Shown: positions 16,592-25,440, numbered from the stretch's first letter. The stretch: DNA of 64,000 nt from Vulcanimicrobium alpinum (GCF_027923555.1 NZ_AP025523.1:868001-932000); one strand, 5' to 3'. The notes: generated by a model not told the origin, from the sequence alone. Made by a program: numbers and translations.

Positions 16592-18868
16592 TCAGCGTGA
16601 GGTGAACGTGAGAATCACACGCAGCGCCGCCGGCTGGAGCACCAAGGCGTCGCGCGGTTGGGGCGCCGCGTTGGGGATCGGGTAGGGCGTTCCCTCGCCG
16701 ATGCGGGTGAAGCGGCCGCTGACGGCGTTCGTGAAGTTCGTTCCGGCGAACGTCACGTCGACACCGCCCATCCGTTTGCCGATCGCGGCGTCGAGCGTCG
16801 CGTACCGTCCTTGCGCGAGCCAGTTGTTCGCCGATGTCTGCGCGAGGTTCAGCGCGCCGTGCGCGCCGTCGCGCGCGTACCGCACGCCGAGCGTGAGCCG
16901 CTGCAGCGGGATCCCTGCGAACTGCTGGCCGACGACCAGATCGGAACCGGAGGTCGGGTTTGCGGCGCTCACCGCGGCGGGAAGCGAGACCGGGTACGCG
17001 GCGTTCACGCCGTACTCGGCCGTCGCGAACCATGCCGAGCCGAAGCGGTGCGCGATGCGCAGCGCGCCTCCCTGATACACGACGTTGCCGGCGTTGATCG
17101 GAGAACTCTGCGCGATCGGGACGGTCGGGTCGACGCCGCACCGCGCGTTGAGCGGATAGAAGTTCTCGATCGGGTCGCGCAGGTTCGTGCGGTAGAGCGT
17201 CGCGTCGACGGTCGTCGCGCCGAACCGCTTCCCGTAACCGAGTTCGTATTCGGTTGCGTGCTCGGCGCGCTCGTTCGGGTTCCCGTTGGGCGAAACGCAG
17301 TTTTGATCCGGCGGCGGCAACTGCGCGAACGGTACGGCATAGCGTTCCGCCAGCAGCGGCGCGCGAAATCCCGTCCCCGCCGCGACGCGGAACGTTCCGC
17401 CGGAACCGTCGTCGACGGTGACGCCGATCCGCCCGTCGGTGCTCGTCCCGAACGTCGACCAGCGCGACGTCACGACGCTCGCGGCGACGTGCGCCTGCGC
17501 GGAGAGGTCTGCGCCGGCGCGCAGCCACGCCGACGTCGCGTGCTCGCGCAGCGTCTCGCCGAATTGATCGGGCGACGAGAGCGTCTCGCTTCGCGTCGAG
17601 CCGCCGAGCGCAAACGTCGACGCACCGGCGCTGCGGCTCCACTCCATCGTCGTCGTCGCCGAACGATCCGCGAGCGAGAAATCGTACGGCGTGCGTCCGA
17701 CGCCGCCGGCGAGCGCGTTGACGCTGTCGGAGATTGCGCTCGTCGCGCTGAGCGACCCGGCGCCGAGCGGAAGGGTCGCGCCGATCAGCGTCGCGTGCAG
17801 CGTCTGCGCCCGCGTCAGCGGACCGCTGCCGGCGAAAAGCGCGTTCGGCGCCTCATCGCGCGGGTCGAGCGGCGCCGTCTCGCTCGCGCTCAGATCGCGC
17901 GTGTCGGCCAGCGTGAAACTGCGCGCGCGCAGCTTCGCGCGCGGCGAGAGATCGTACGTCAGGTGCACGAGCGCCGTCGACGCCGCGATGCTCGATCCGA
18001 GCACCGCCGTCGTGCTTCCCTGCGGCGACGAGAACGTCACCGGGTAGTCGTGAACGTAGCCGTCGCTGTGCGCGCTGCCGGCCGCAAGTGCGTAACCGAG
18101 CCGGCCGATCCGTCCCGTGCCGCCTGCGTCGATCGTCGAGGTGCCGAACGAACCGGCGGAGAGACGCAGCAGCCGTTGCGGCGTCGCCGTCGGCCGCAGC
18201 GAGACCAGATTGACCTCGCCGCCGATCGTGTCGGCGCCGCGATGATCCTCGGGGCCGAGACCTTCGCTCACCTCGACCGCGCCGAGCACCGCCGACGGAA
18301 ACAGCGCGAGATCGACGTCGCCGGTGTTCGCATCGTTGAGCGGCTGACCGTCGAGCGAGATCCGCGTCTCCGACGGATCGGGGCCACGCAGCGCGACGAC
18401 GGCGGCCGATCCCGGCTCGCCGCCCCCCGGCTTCACCAGCGTCACCGACGGCAGCGTCGCGAGCGCATCGACGGCGCGATCGTATCCCGACGCGGTGAGA
18501 TCGGCGCGCGTGATCTCGCGCGACGGCACGGTCGAACGCGCGGGGGCGAGCCGGCCGTCGACGCTGATGCGCCCGATCTCGCGCAGCTTCCCGGCGCCCG
18601 CCGGTTCGAGCGCGACATCGAGCCGTTCGCCCTCGTGCACGACGACGTCGGTGATCGCGGGCGCGTAGCCGGGCGCGGAGATCACGACACGATAACGGCC
18701 GGCCGGGAGCTGCAGGCGGAAGCGTCCGGCCGTGTCGCTGTCGGCATCCGCGCTCGCGGTCCCGCCGGCATGAACGTGCGCTCGCAGCGGCACGCCGTCG
18801 ACGGACGTGACCGATCCGGAGACGCCGCAGCATCCCAGCGCGGCGGCAGCGAGGAGCGGAACCGGCAT
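16592..18868 (-). CDS. TonB-dependent receptor with N-terminal carboxypeptidase-regulatory-like domain
   Basis: A 758-residue outer-membrane receptor. A short signal region (MPVPLLAAAALGCCG) is followed by a beta-sandwich carboxypeptidase-regulatory-like domain (about residues 15-95, with F-R-L-Q-L-P-A-G-R-Y-R-V). A plug domain comes next (about 115-225, with V-A-L-R-G-P-D-P-S-E-T-R-I-S-L-D-G-Q-P-L), then a 22-strand-type barrel ending in aromatic-poor L-R-V-I-L-T-F-T-S-R. Such receptors import siderophores, cobalamin or oligomers with TonB energy. No TonB/ExbBD lies here. Cobalamin would fit the nearby kamBC genes, but no ligand motif supports it. Confidence 0.9.
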   Translation of the reverse strand: MPVPLLAAAALGCCGVSGSVTSVDGVPLRAHVHAGGTASADADSDTAGRFRLQLPAGRYRVVISAPGYAPAITDVVVHEGERLDVALEPAGAGKLREIGRISVDGRLAPARSTVPSREITRADLTASGYDRAVDALATLPSVTLVKPGGGEPGSAAVVALRGPDPSETRISLDGQPLNDANTGDVDLALFPSAVLGAVEVSEGLGPEDHRGADTIGGEVNLVSLRPTATPQRLLRLSAGSFGTSTIDAGGTGRIGRLGYALAAGSAHSDGYVHDYPVTFSSPQGSTTAVLGSSIAASTALVHLTYDLSPRAKLRARSFTLADTRDLSASETAPLDPRDEAPNALFAGSGPLTRAQTLHATLIGATLPLGAGSLSATSAISDSVNALAGGVGRTPYDFSLADRSATTTMEWSRSAGASTFALGGSTRSETLSSPDQFGETLREHATSAWLRAGADLSAQAHVAASVVTSRWSTFGTSTDGRIGVTVDDGSGGTFRVAAGTGFRAPLLAERYAVPFAQLPPPDQNCVSPNGNPNERAEHATEYELGYGKRFGATTVDATLYRTNLRDPIENFYPLNARCGVDPTVPIAQSSPINAGNVVYQGGALRIAHRFGSAWFATAEYGVNAAYPVSLPAAVSAANPTSGSDLVVGQQFAGIPLQRLTLGVRYARDGAHGALNLAQTSANNWLAQGRYATLDAAIGKRMGGVDVTFAGTNFTNAVSGRFTRIGEGTPYPIPNAAPQPRDALVLQPAALRVILTFTSR

Positions 18869-18960
18869 CGACCTGAAATTCTCGTGATTCCTGCGGAGCG
18901 GGCCTTCCAGGCGAACGAGCCCAGACGGTTCCGTGACGCCGGACGCGAACGAACGATCGC

Positions 18961-19782
18961 GTGGACCCGCTGATCATCACCGTCGCCCCGGTCGGGGGCG
19001 AAGTCATGCCGGACCAGACGCCGTATCTGCCGGTCACGCCCGCGCAGCTCGGCGAGACGGCCCGCGAGGTGCGCGCCGCCGGCGCCGGCATCATCCACGT
19101 CCACTGCCGAAACGACGACGGGAGCAACACTCACGACGTCGCGCGCTTCCGCGAGGCGTACGACGCGATCCGCGCCGCGAGCGACCTGATCGTCCAATTC
19201 TCAACCGGCGGCGCGATCGGGATGACCCCGGCGGAACGCGCCGCGCCGCTGGAGTTGCGGCCGGAGATGGCGACGCTCACCTGCGGGACGGTGAACTTCG
19301 GCGACGACGTCTTCGAGAACAGCTTTCCGATCATGCGCGGGATCGCGGCGGCGATCGCGCAGCACGGCGTCGTCCCCGAACTCGAGATCTTCGATCTGGG
19401 CCACGTCGCAAACGCAAAACGGCTGGCCGCCGAAGGTGCGATCCGCCTCCCCGCGCACGTCGATTTCGTCCTCGGCGTCCCCGGCGCGCTCGAAGCCACC
19501 GTCGAAAACCTCGTCGATTGCGTCCGCGCGCTCCCTCCGGGCTGCTCCTGGAGCGTCGCGGGGATCGGCCGCATGCAGCTCCCGCTCGCGACGGTGGCGA
19601 TCGCGATGGGCGGCCACGTTCGCGTCGGGCTGGAAGACAATCTCTACTACGCGAAGGGGCGCTTGGCGCGAAACGAGGAGCTGGTGGCCCGCGTGGCGCG
19701 GATCGCCAGCGAACTCGGGCGCCCGGTCGCGACGCCCGACGAAGCCCGCGGCCTGCTCCTCCGAACCGCGACCACGGCCTGA
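18961..19782 (+). CDS. BKACE-family (DUF849) beta-keto acid cleavage enzyme
   Basis: A 273-residue TIM-barrel enzyme of the family that includes Kce, which condenses 3-keto-5-aminohexanoate with acetyl-CoA to give acetoacetate and 3-aminobutyryl-CoA in lysine fermentation. The Zn-binding H46-x-H48 is in I-I-H-V-H-C-R, E14 lies in the P-V-G-G-E loop, and the C-terminal G-L-E-D-N-L-Y motif carries the conserved Glu. Family members use many beta-keto acids, so the Kce role is only one option. It gains some support from the kamB-kamC genes about 11 kb away. GTG 18961 gives a normal start. The DppBC pair follows after about 66 bases. Confidence 0.85.
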   Translation: MDPLIITVAPVGGEVMPDQTPYLPVTPAQLGETAREVRAAGAGIIHVHCRNDDGSNTHDVARFREAYDAIRAASDLIVQFSTGGAIGMTPAERAAPLELRPEMATLTCGTVNFGDDVFENSFPIMRGIAAAIAQHGVVPELEIFDLGHVANAKRLAAEGAIRLPAHVDFVLGVPGALEATVENLVDCVRALPPGCSWSVAGIGRMQLPLATVAIAMGGHVRVGLEDNLYYAKGRLARNEELVARVARIASELGRPVATPDEARGLLLRTATTA

Positions 19783-19848
19783 GCGTTCCTAGGAAACTGC
19801 GAGTCCCCGCGGGAACTCGCGTCGGTTCGTTCCCCGGAGGCACCTCCA

Positions 19849-20823
19849 CTGTTCACGTACGTCGTCCGCCGGACGCTGCAGAACATCCCGCTGCTGTTTC
19901 TCGTCTCGATCGTGCTTTTCACGATCCTGCTGCAGGCGCCGGGTGGTCCCCTGACCCCGTATCTGCAGAATCCGCACATCACCGAAGCCGACATCGCCCG
20001 GCTCAAGCACAATCTCGGCCTCGATCAGCCGCCGCCGGTGCAATACTTCCACTGGCTCGGCCGCGTGGTCACGGGCGATTTCGGATGGTCGCTGTCGAAC
20101 TCGGAACCAGTGACGCAGGCGATCCTCGATCGCATGCCGGCGACGCTCGAGCTGATGGGCTGCTCGTTCGCGCTCTCGATCATCATCGGCGTGTCGTTCG
20201 GGATCATCAGCGCGATCAAGCAGTACTCGTGGGTCGACTATCTGATCACCACCTTCGCGTTTTTCGGCCAGTCGATGCCGGTGTTCTGGTTCGCGCTGAT
20301 GCTGCAGCTGCTCTTCGCAGTGTACGGCATCCCGCTGGGGTTCGGGTATAAGATTCAATTGCCGTCGGCGGGGATGAACGAGAGCGACACGTTCGTGCTG
20401 GCCGATCGCTTGCGGCATCTGGTCCTTCCGACGATCGTGCTCTCGCTCGCGTTCATCGCGCAGTACAGCCGCTTCATGCGCAGCTCGATGCTCGAGGTGA
20501 TCCGCACCGACTACATGCGCACCGCCGCGGCGAAAGGCGTCTCGCGCGGCGCGGTGATTTTCAAGCACGGACTCAAGAACGCACTGATTCCGCTGGTGAC
20601 GATCATTGCGCTCACGCTCCCCGGCATCGTCGCCGGTGCGGTCGTCACGGAGACGATCTTCGCGTGGCCCGGGATGGGGCGGCTGTTCTTCAACGCCCTG
20701 CAGCAGTTCGATTTCGCGCTGCTGATGGGCTACATGATGCTGGTGTCGTTCCTGGTCATTTTCTGCAACCTGCTCGCGGACGTGTGCTACGCGTGGCTCG
20801 ACCCGCGGGTGAAGTACAGCTGA
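19849..20823 (+). CDS. DppB/OppB-type ABC permease, apparent CTG start
   Basis: A DppB-family permease. The frame downstream of GTG 19912 would lack half of the first membrane helix. The 21 preceding in-frame codons give the canonical DppB N-terminus F-T-Y-V-V-R-R-T-L-Q-N-I-P-L-L-F-L-V-S. The only initiator there is CTG 19849-19851, placed 8 bases after a perfect GGAGG (19836-19840). The rest is normal: about six helices, the D-Q-P-P-P-V-Q-Y segment, the EAA loop (Y-M-R-T-A-A-A-K-G-V), and E-T-I-F-A-W-P-G-M-G-R-L. The stop overlaps the DppC start as TGATG. This pair is distinct from the one at 13371-15187. Confidence 0.88.
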   Translation: MFTYVVRRTLQNIPLLFLVSIVLFTILLQAPGGPLTPYLQNPHITEADIARLKHNLGLDQPPPVQYFHWLGRVVTGDFGWSLSNSEPVTQAILDRMPATLELMGCSFALSIIIGVSFGIISAIKQYSWVDYLITTFAFFGQSMPVFWFALMLQLLFAVYGIPLGFGYKIQLPSAGMNESDTFVLADRLRHLVLPTIVLSLAFIAQYSRFMRSSMLEVIRTDYMRTAAAKGVSRGAVIFKHGLKNALIPLVTIIALTLPGIVAGAVVTETIFAWPGMGRLFFNALQQFDFALLMGYMMLVSFLVIFCNLLADVCYAWLDPRVKYS

Positions 20824-21746
20824 TGGCGGCGACCGTACCGCTCGGCGCCGCGCCGGCCGCCGCCGCCGACGATGTCATCATCTCGCGCAATACGGTTTGG
20901 CGCCGCTTCCGCCGGCATAAAGTCGCGATCGCTGGCGCCGTCGTCATCGTGTTCCTGGCGCTGATCGCGGCGCTCGCGAACTTCATCGCGCCGGCCGACC
21001 CGAACTTCATCGACCAGGTGCACTGGCAGGGCTACCCGCTCGCGCCGGGTGCGTTCGGGCACATCCTCGGCACTGACGAGAACGGCCGCGATCTCCTCGC
21101 GCGGCTCATCTTCGGCGCGCGCATCTCGCTGACAGTCGCGCTGTTCGCGGTCATCATGGAGATCACGATCGGCACGGTGCTCGGCGCGATCTCCGGCTAC
21201 TACGGCGGCTGGGTCGATTTCGTCATCATGCGCGTGACCGACGTCGTCCTGTCGATCCCGTTGCTCCCGCTGCTGCTCGTGATCACCGCGATCGTCGCGG
21301 GGACGTCGAACAAGGCGGCGCTGAACTTCGGCGTCATCGTGCTCATCATCGGCGGGCTTTCGTGGCCGGCCGTCGCGCGTTTGGTGCGCGCGTCGTTTCT
21401 GTCGCTGCGCGAACGCGAGTTCGCGGAAGCGGCGAAGGCGCTCGGCAACAAAGACGGGCGGATCATCTTCCGGCATCTGCTCCCCAACGCGATCGCGCCG
21501 ATCATCGTGCAGGCGACGCTCGAGGTGGCGAACGTCATCATCCTCGAGTCGACGCTCTCGTTCCTCGGATTCGGGATTCAGCCGCCGACGGCGTCGTGGG
21601 GCAACATGCTCGCCAACGCGCAGTCGAACATCACCGTTGCGCCTTGGGCGGCGATCTTTCCGGGGTTGTGCATTTTGATCACCGTGCTGGCGATCAACTA
21701 CCTTGGAGACGGATTGCGCGACGCGCTGGATCCGAATACGCGCTGA
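20823..21746 (+). CDS. DppC/OppC-type ABC permease
   Basis: A 307-residue permease starting at ATG 20823 within the upstream stop (TGATG). It has the DppC N-terminal extension, the H-I-L-G-T-D-E-N-G-R-D motif, six helices, the EAA loop (R-E-F-A-E-A-A-K-A-L-G-N) and the S-F-L-G-F-G-I-Q-P-P and G-D-G-L-R-D-A-L-D-P signatures. No ATPase or binding protein follows; the region after it is low in coding signal. The BKACE enzyme precedes the pair, so a keto- or amino-acid derivative could be the cargo (inference from position only). Confidence 0.92.
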   Translation: MAATVPLGAAPAAAADDVIISRNTVWRRFRRHKVAIAGAVVIVFLALIAALANFIAPADPNFIDQVHWQGYPLAPGAFGHILGTDENGRDLLARLIFGARISLTVALFAVIMEITIGTVLGAISGYYGGWVDFVIMRVTDVVLSIPLLPLLLVITAIVAGTSNKAALNFGVIVLIIGGLSWPAVARLVRASFLSLREREFAEAAKALGNKDGRIIFRHLLPNAIAPIIVQATLEVANVIILESTLSFLGFGIQPPTASWGNMLANAQSNITVAPWAAIFPGLCILITVLAINYLGDGLRDALDPNTR

Positions 21747-21851
21747 CCGTGGAGGCGGGCGGCGCGCCCGCGACGCTTGGCACCCTGGTTGGTTGTGGAA
21801 CGGACGGGCGTGCTGGGTACGTTATGTGGTGTACGAAGGACGGGGATCGAC

Positions 21852-22190
21852 ATGCAGCAGCACGCGCAGTTTGGGGAAGTTGTGGCGGTTTCTCGGTACT
21901 GGACGCCGGGACACCTCGATGTGACCGATGCGCCGGTGCGGTATGCGGCGCCGAAGGCGGCGTGGATCGATCGGATGCCGAAGCGGGCTCGCGTGCGGCG
22001 GATCGATGATGTCGATCGGCTGTGGCGGCGGCGGGCGCATAGCGGGGCCATCGTGGCGGCAAGTGAGATTTCGGTGCTGCCGGCGTTGAATTTGGCGCCC
22101 GTCGATGAGGTTTCCGAGGTGCGGAGTCCGCTGGGTGAGATTTATGGGGCGGTGGCTCGGCGTTTGACGAGCAGGCGGCTCGCGACGTAG
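21852..22190 (+). CDS. hypothetical protein, weak support
   Basis: An open frame of 112 codons fills most of the 395-base gap after the DppC gene and overlaps the 3' end of the convergent anti-sigma gene by 49 bases. The product would be basic (W-I-D-R-M-P-K-R-A-R-V-R-R-I-D-D-V-D-R-L-W), with an Ala/Val-rich middle and no recognised motif. Codons use more T-ending forms (GAT, TTT, GGT) than neighbouring genes, and no clear ribosome-binding site precedes the ATG. It may be a fast-evolving or transferred gene, or a chance frame. If it is not a gene, 21747-22141 holds nothing I can name. Confidence 0.35.
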   Translation: MQQHAQFGEVVAVSRYWTPGHLDVTDAPVRYAAPKAAWIDRMPKRARVRRIDDVDRLWRRRAHSGAIVAASEISVLPALNLAPVDEVSEVRSPLGEIYGAVARRLTSRRLAT

Positions 22191-23353
22191 AGCGCGCCCG
22201 CGAGGGTGAGCGGGACGGGTGAGAGTGCGAGGCACCAGGCGATGGTGCTGAGCAGCGAGACGACGGTGTCGGCGAGGGTGGTGAGGCCGGTGTGCCAGGC
22301 GCCTTCGATGCGGGTGCCGGGGCCGGGTTTGGCGGGCGCGGTGCCGGGGCGGTCTTCGGTGAGCGCGACGGCGATCGTGCTGGTTGCGACGCGGTGGAGA
22401 TCGCGTGCGTGCTGCGCGTCGAGCTGTTCGATTTGACCGCGGACGGCGCTGAGGTTTTGCTGGACGGTCAGGATGTCGGTGACTTTGCCGCCTTTGTCCA
22501 TGAGGGTGCGCAGGTCGGTTTCTTCGCGGCGCAGGTTGCGCAGGCGCGCTTCCTCGTCGACGATCGCGGCGTCGACGTCGTCGGCGTCGATCGCGCGTGT
22601 CTGCACCGCGCCGAGCTGGGCGAGCCGGTCGAGCGTGTCGTCCAGGCGCGCGGCGGGGAGCTCGACGGTGAGCGAGGCGGTGTGAAGTTCGCCGCCGGCG
22701 GGGGTTGCGTCGGCGAGCGCGGTGACGTCGCCGCCGGCGGCGCGGACCGCCGCTTGCGCGCCGCCGAGCGCGGTTTCGACGTCGCGGACCAAGAGGTCGA
22801 GCCGGGCTTTCTTGGCGAGCCGGTGCGGTGCGGCGACGCTCGGATTCGCGAGCGTGCCGGTTTGCGCGGCGGCGTCGGCAACGCCGGCCGGTTCGGCTGC
22901 GCGTTTTTCTGCGATGTGCGGGCCCGGGCTCACGCGATACACGACGTTTGCGGAGCGCGTGCCGTCGGCGATGCCGCGTGACGCGAGCGCGGTCTCGGTG
23001 ACCGCGGCGTCGTGCGCGTGCCAAGCGGCGACGGCGGCGCCGCTGATGCCCAGCACCAGCGCGGCGGCGGCGGCGTAGCGCGCCGGCGTTCCCCACCAGG
23101 CGGTGACGACGCGCGCACTGGCCGCGGCAAGCGGCGGGGTGTTGATGCGTGCGAGCGCATCGTCGAAGGCGCGCTGCGGAAACGGTTCCGCGGCGGCGCG
23201 GGCGCGCAGCGTCGCGGCGAGCGTTTCCAGCGCGCGCAGTTCGTCGGCGCACGCGGTGCACGTTGCGAGTTCGGTTTCGACGCGTGCGCGTTCATCGGGT
23301 GCGAGCGTGCCGTTCGCGTAGAACGGCAGCAGTTCGGCGATCTCGTGCGTCAT
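22142..23353 (-). CDS. anti-sigma factor with zinc-finger-like head and DUF4349 domain
   Basis: A 403-residue membrane protein translationally coupled (ATGA) to the ECF sigma gene. The N-terminal 40 residues form a zinc-finger-type anti-sigma head with H3 and the pair C-T-A-C. A membrane helix follows (about residues 90-112). The periplasmic part is a DUF4349 domain with a long coiled coil (E-E-A-R-L-R-N-L-R-R-E-E-T-D-L-R, about 255-330). A second helix near residues 373-398 returns to a basic tail. The head should hold the sigma factor inactive until an envelope signal is received. DUF4349 as the sensor is inferred from the architecture. Confidence 0.85.
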   Translation of the reverse strand: MTHEIAELLPFYANGTLAPDERARVETELATCTACADELRALETLAATLRARAAAEPFPQRAFDDALARINTPPLAAASARVVTAWWGTPARYAAAAALVLGISGAAVAAWHAHDAAVTETALASRGIADGTRSANVVYRVSPGPHIAEKRAAEPAGVADAAAQTGTLANPSVAAPHRLAKKARLDLLVRDVETALGGAQAAVRAAGGDVTALADATPAGGELHTASLTVELPAARLDDTLDRLAQLGAVQTRAIDADDVDAAIVDEEARLRNLRREETDLRTLMDKGGKVTDILTVQQNLSAVRGQIEQLDAQHARDLHRVATSTIAVALTEDRPGTAPAKPGPGTRIEGAWHTGLTTLADTVVSLLSTIAWCLALSPVPLTLAGALYVASRLLVKRRATAP

Positions 23354-23901
23354 GAAGGATGCTCCGCGGTGGCGAGTGCGTCGCGCAGCCGCGCTTTGGC
23401 GTAGAAGGCGCGCGTCTTGACCGTTGCGACGGGACACGACACGATCTCGGCGATCTCTCTTTGCGAGAAGCCGGCGACGAAGGTGAGTTCGAGGACCGCG
23501 CGGTGTTCCGCGCTGAGGGAGGCGAGCGCGGCTTCGAGATGCCGCCGTTCCGCCATCCGCAGCGCTGCGTCTTCAGGTCCCTCGGCGTCGCTGGCAACGG
23601 CGAGCAGATCGTCGAGCGGGACGGTCAGCGCGCGCCGCCGGCGCAGCGCGTCGACCGCCTTGTGGTGGGCGATGCCGAAGAGCCACGTCCGCACCCGCGA
23701 GCGGCCGCCGAACTTGCCGGCACCGCGCCACACCTCGACCATCACGTCGCTTGTCAACTCCTCGGCGAGGCCGTCGTCGCGCACGAGATCGCGCACGAAC
23801 CGCCGGACGCCGGCGCCGTGCGCAACGAAGAACGTCTCGAACGCGACGCGGTCGCGCGCGGCGATCCGTTCCAAAAGACGTCGGTCGTCCGGGTCGCTCA
23901 T
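23350..23901 (-). CDS. ECF-type RNA polymerase sigma factor
   Basis: A 183-residue sigma-70 family factor of ECF size. Region 2 (about residues 20-88) contains the core-binding and -10 recognition helices, with D-V-M-V-E-V-W-R-G and R-T-W-L-F-G-I-A-H-H-K-A-V-D. Region 4 (about 122-175) has the helix-turn-helix F-S-Q-R-E-I-A-E-I-V-S-C-P-V-A-T-V-K-T-R. The gene overlaps its cognate anti-sigma gene and lies 54 bases after msrB in the same direction, which suggests an envelope or oxidative stress response. I could not find a convincing autoregulated promoter in the 54-base gap. Confidence 0.93.
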   Translation of the reverse strand: MSDPDDRRLLERIAARDRVAFETFFVAHGAGVRRFVRDLVRDDGLAEELTSDVMVEVWRGAGKFGGRSRVRTWLFGIAHHKAVDALRRRRALTVPLDDLLAVASDAEGPEDAALRMAERRHLEAALASLSAEHRAVLELTFVAGFSQREIAEIVSCPVATVKTRAFYAKARLRDALATAEHPS

Positions 23902-23955
23902 CGGCCCTCCATCACCCCTCGGTCGAGGAACGGACGGCCGAGGTTCACGCGTCGC

Positions 23956-24354
23956 TCAGCGCTCGCCGGGCGTGAATTCCAGCGCGAGCGAGTTGATGCA
24001 GTAGCGCTGTCCGGTCGGCTTTGGGCCGTCGTCGAAGACGTGTCCGAGGTGCGAGCCGCACGCCGCGCAACGCGCCTCGGTGCGGACCATCCCGTGGGAG
24101 CGGTCCTCGATCAGTTCGATGCGGTCGCGGTCCTCGGGCGCCCAGAAGCTCGGCCAGCCGCTCCCGCTCTCGAATTTCGTGGCGGAGGAGAAGAGGGTCG
24201 TGCCGCACGCGGCGCACCGGTAGTCGCCCTCGGCGTGGTTGCGATAGAGCGCGCCGCTGAACGCGCGCTCCGTCGCGCCCTCGCGCAAGACCGCGTAGCG
24301 GTCGGGGCTCAACTCCGCGCGCCACGCGGCGTCGGATTTCTCGATCTTGTTCAC
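23956..24354 (-). CDS. msrB: peptide-methionine (R)-S-oxide reductase
   Basis: A 132-residue MsrB that reduces methionine-R-sulfoxide in proteins using thioredoxin. Zn is held by C47/C50 (R-C-A-A-C-G) and C96/C99 (R-C-A-A-C-G). The catalytic C119 lies in G-Q-R-Y-C-I-N-S, and the G-W-P-S-F substrate loop is complete. GTG 24354 overlaps the stop of the Fur-family gene (GTGA), so the repair enzyme is co-expressed with a peroxide- or metal-responsive regulator. No signal peptide is seen; the enzyme is cytoplasmic. The open frame extends upstream to 24852, but that part is an alternative frame of the regulator gene. Confidence 0.95.
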   Translation of the reverse strand: MNKIEKSDAAWRAELSPDRYAVLREGATERAFSGALYRNHAEGDYRCAACGTTLFSSATKFESGSGWPSFWAPEDRDRIELIEDRSHGMVRTEARCAACGSHLGHVFDDGPKPTGQRYCINSLALEFTPGER

Positions 24355-24770
24355 ACCCGTTCCAACCCGTCGTCGGACGCGCACGTGGCGCACCGGCCGG
24401 TGAAGGTGATCGTCTCGGCCTCGATCGCGACGCCGAGCCGAGCGGCGAGGGCCTTCACCGTCTCGGCCGGGACGGCGAACGCCAGATCGTCGATCGTGCC
24501 GCAACCGGCACAGCGGAAGTGCGCGTGAGGCGTCGCCGCCGGTTCGTACACGGCGGAGGCACCGCCGGGAACCTCGATCTTCATTACGGCGCCCAACTGG
24601 TGAAGCCGGAGCAGCCCGCGGTGGACCGTCGCGAAGCCGATGCGCGGCTGCAGGCGGCGCGAGCGCAGCCAGATCTCCTGGGCGGTCAGATGGGTCCCCG
24701 GGCCGGCGGCCTCGACGACGTCGAGGACCGTCCGGTAGTTGGCCGGGAGTGCCGGGATGGTGCTTGACAT
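24351..24770 (-). CDS. Fur-family regulator, PerR-like
   Basis: A 139-residue Fur-superfamily repressor. A winged helix (about residues 10-80, recognition helix [11 protein letters not shown]) precedes a dimerisation domain with the sensor cluster [10 protein letters not shown] (H82, H84, C87, C90) and the structural Cys pair C-A-T-C (C127, C130). Divergence from an AhpC peroxiredoxin and overlap with msrB favour a PerR-type peroxide sensor over an iron or zinc sensor, but metal choice cannot be read from the sequence. Its start codon and the ahpC -35 element share bases, and a dyad lies just downstream, a typical autoregulated divergent arrangement. Confidence 0.87.
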   Translation of the reverse strand: MSSTIPALPANYRTVLDVVEAAGPGTHLTAQEIWLRSRRLQPRIGFATVHRGLLRLHQLGAVMKIEVPGGASAVYEPAATPHAHFRCAGCGTIDDLAFAVPAETVKALAARLGVAIEAETITFTGRCATCASDDGLERV

Positions 24771-24793
24771 CGGTTCGCTCGCTGCGGTAGGCT
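24764..24793 (+). promoter_or_regulatory. predicted ahpC promoter
   Basis: TTGACA (24764-24769) and TAGGCT (24788-24793) are separated by 18 bases, giving a start point near 24800 and a leader of about 77 bases before the ahpC GTG. The -35 element overlaps the start of the divergent Fur-family gene. Confidence 0.6.
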
Positions 24794-24804
24794 CGATACT
24801 TGGG

Positions 24805-24823
24805 AGTGAAATCGATTCTCACT
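24805..24823. promoter_or_regulatory. candidate Fur/PerR-family operator
   Basis: A dyad with 5-base arms AGTGA and TCACT around a 9-base centre that contains ATCGAT. It lies just downstream of the predicted ahpC start point, where a repressor would block transcription. It is not a classical PerR box, so assignment to the adjacent regulator is by position. Confidence 0.5.
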
Positions 24824-24876
24824 ATCACTGTAGCGGGAAACGGCTCCCACACGCAAGCGTTACCGGAGGAATTTTT

Positions 24877-25434
24877 GTGCTAGCGAAGGTCGGCCAGCCC
24901 GCACCCGCATTCACGCTCCCGTCCACGAAGGGCGCGACGAGCCCGAAGGACCTGGGCAAAGAGATCAGCCTGTCGGACTACAAGGGCAAGTGGCTGATTT
25001 TCTTCTTCTATCCGCTCGACTTCACGTTCGTCTGCCCGACGGAGATCCTGGCGCTCTCGGACCGCCTGGACGACTTCACCGACCTCGACACCGAGATCGT
25101 CGGCTGTTCGACGGATAGCGTCCACTCGCACTTCGCGTGGCTGAACACGCCCCGCGACAAGAACGGAATCGCCGGGACGGCGTACCCGCTCGTCGCCGAC
25201 TACACCAAGGAAGTCGCCCGCGCGTACGGCGTGCTCAACGAGCAGACCGGCGCGGCTCAGCGCGGCCTGTTCATCATCGATCCGGAAGGCGTGCTCCGCT
25301 ACGCGGTCGTCACCAACGACAACGTCGGCCGCTCGGTCGAAGAGACGCTGCGCGTGCTGCAGGCTCTGCAGACCGGCGGGCTCTGCGCCGCCGACTGGTC
25401 GCCCGGCAAAGACCTGCTGAAGGTCGGAGCCTAG
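24877..25434 (+). CDS. ahpC: AhpC-type 2-Cys peroxiredoxin
   Basis: A 185-residue typical 2-Cys peroxiredoxin that reduces hydrogen peroxide and organic peroxides. The peroxidatic C53 is in F-T-F-V-C-P-T-E and the resolving C170 in [12 protein letters not shown] 24877 sits 6-7 bases after a strong GGAGGA, which decides the start over in-frame codons further upstream. No AhpF partner is present. The thioredoxin-fold protein encoded 6 bases downstream may supply electrons (inference). Divergence from a PerR-like regulator and msrB makes this a coherent oxidative-stress locus. Confidence 0.95.
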   Translation: MLAKVGQPAPAFTLPSTKGATSPKDLGKEISLSDYKGKWLIFFFYPLDFTFVCPTEILALSDRLDDFTDLDTEIVGCSTDSVHSHFAWLNTPRDKNGIAGTAYPLVADYTKEVARAYGVLNEQTGAAQRGLFIIDPEGVLRYAVVTNDNVGRSVEETLRVLQALQTGGLCAADWSPGKDLLKVGA

Positions 25435-25440
25435 TCCGCG

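Noticed and set aside
22430-22510. Possible second coding frame in the anti-sigma coiled-coil region
   Set aside because: Codon positions and DUF4349 motifs support only the main frame.
21822-23261. 479-codon minus-strand open frame over the anti-sigma gene
   Set aside because: It is an Arg/Pro-rich alternate frame of the real anti-sigma gene on the same strand and shows no family motif.
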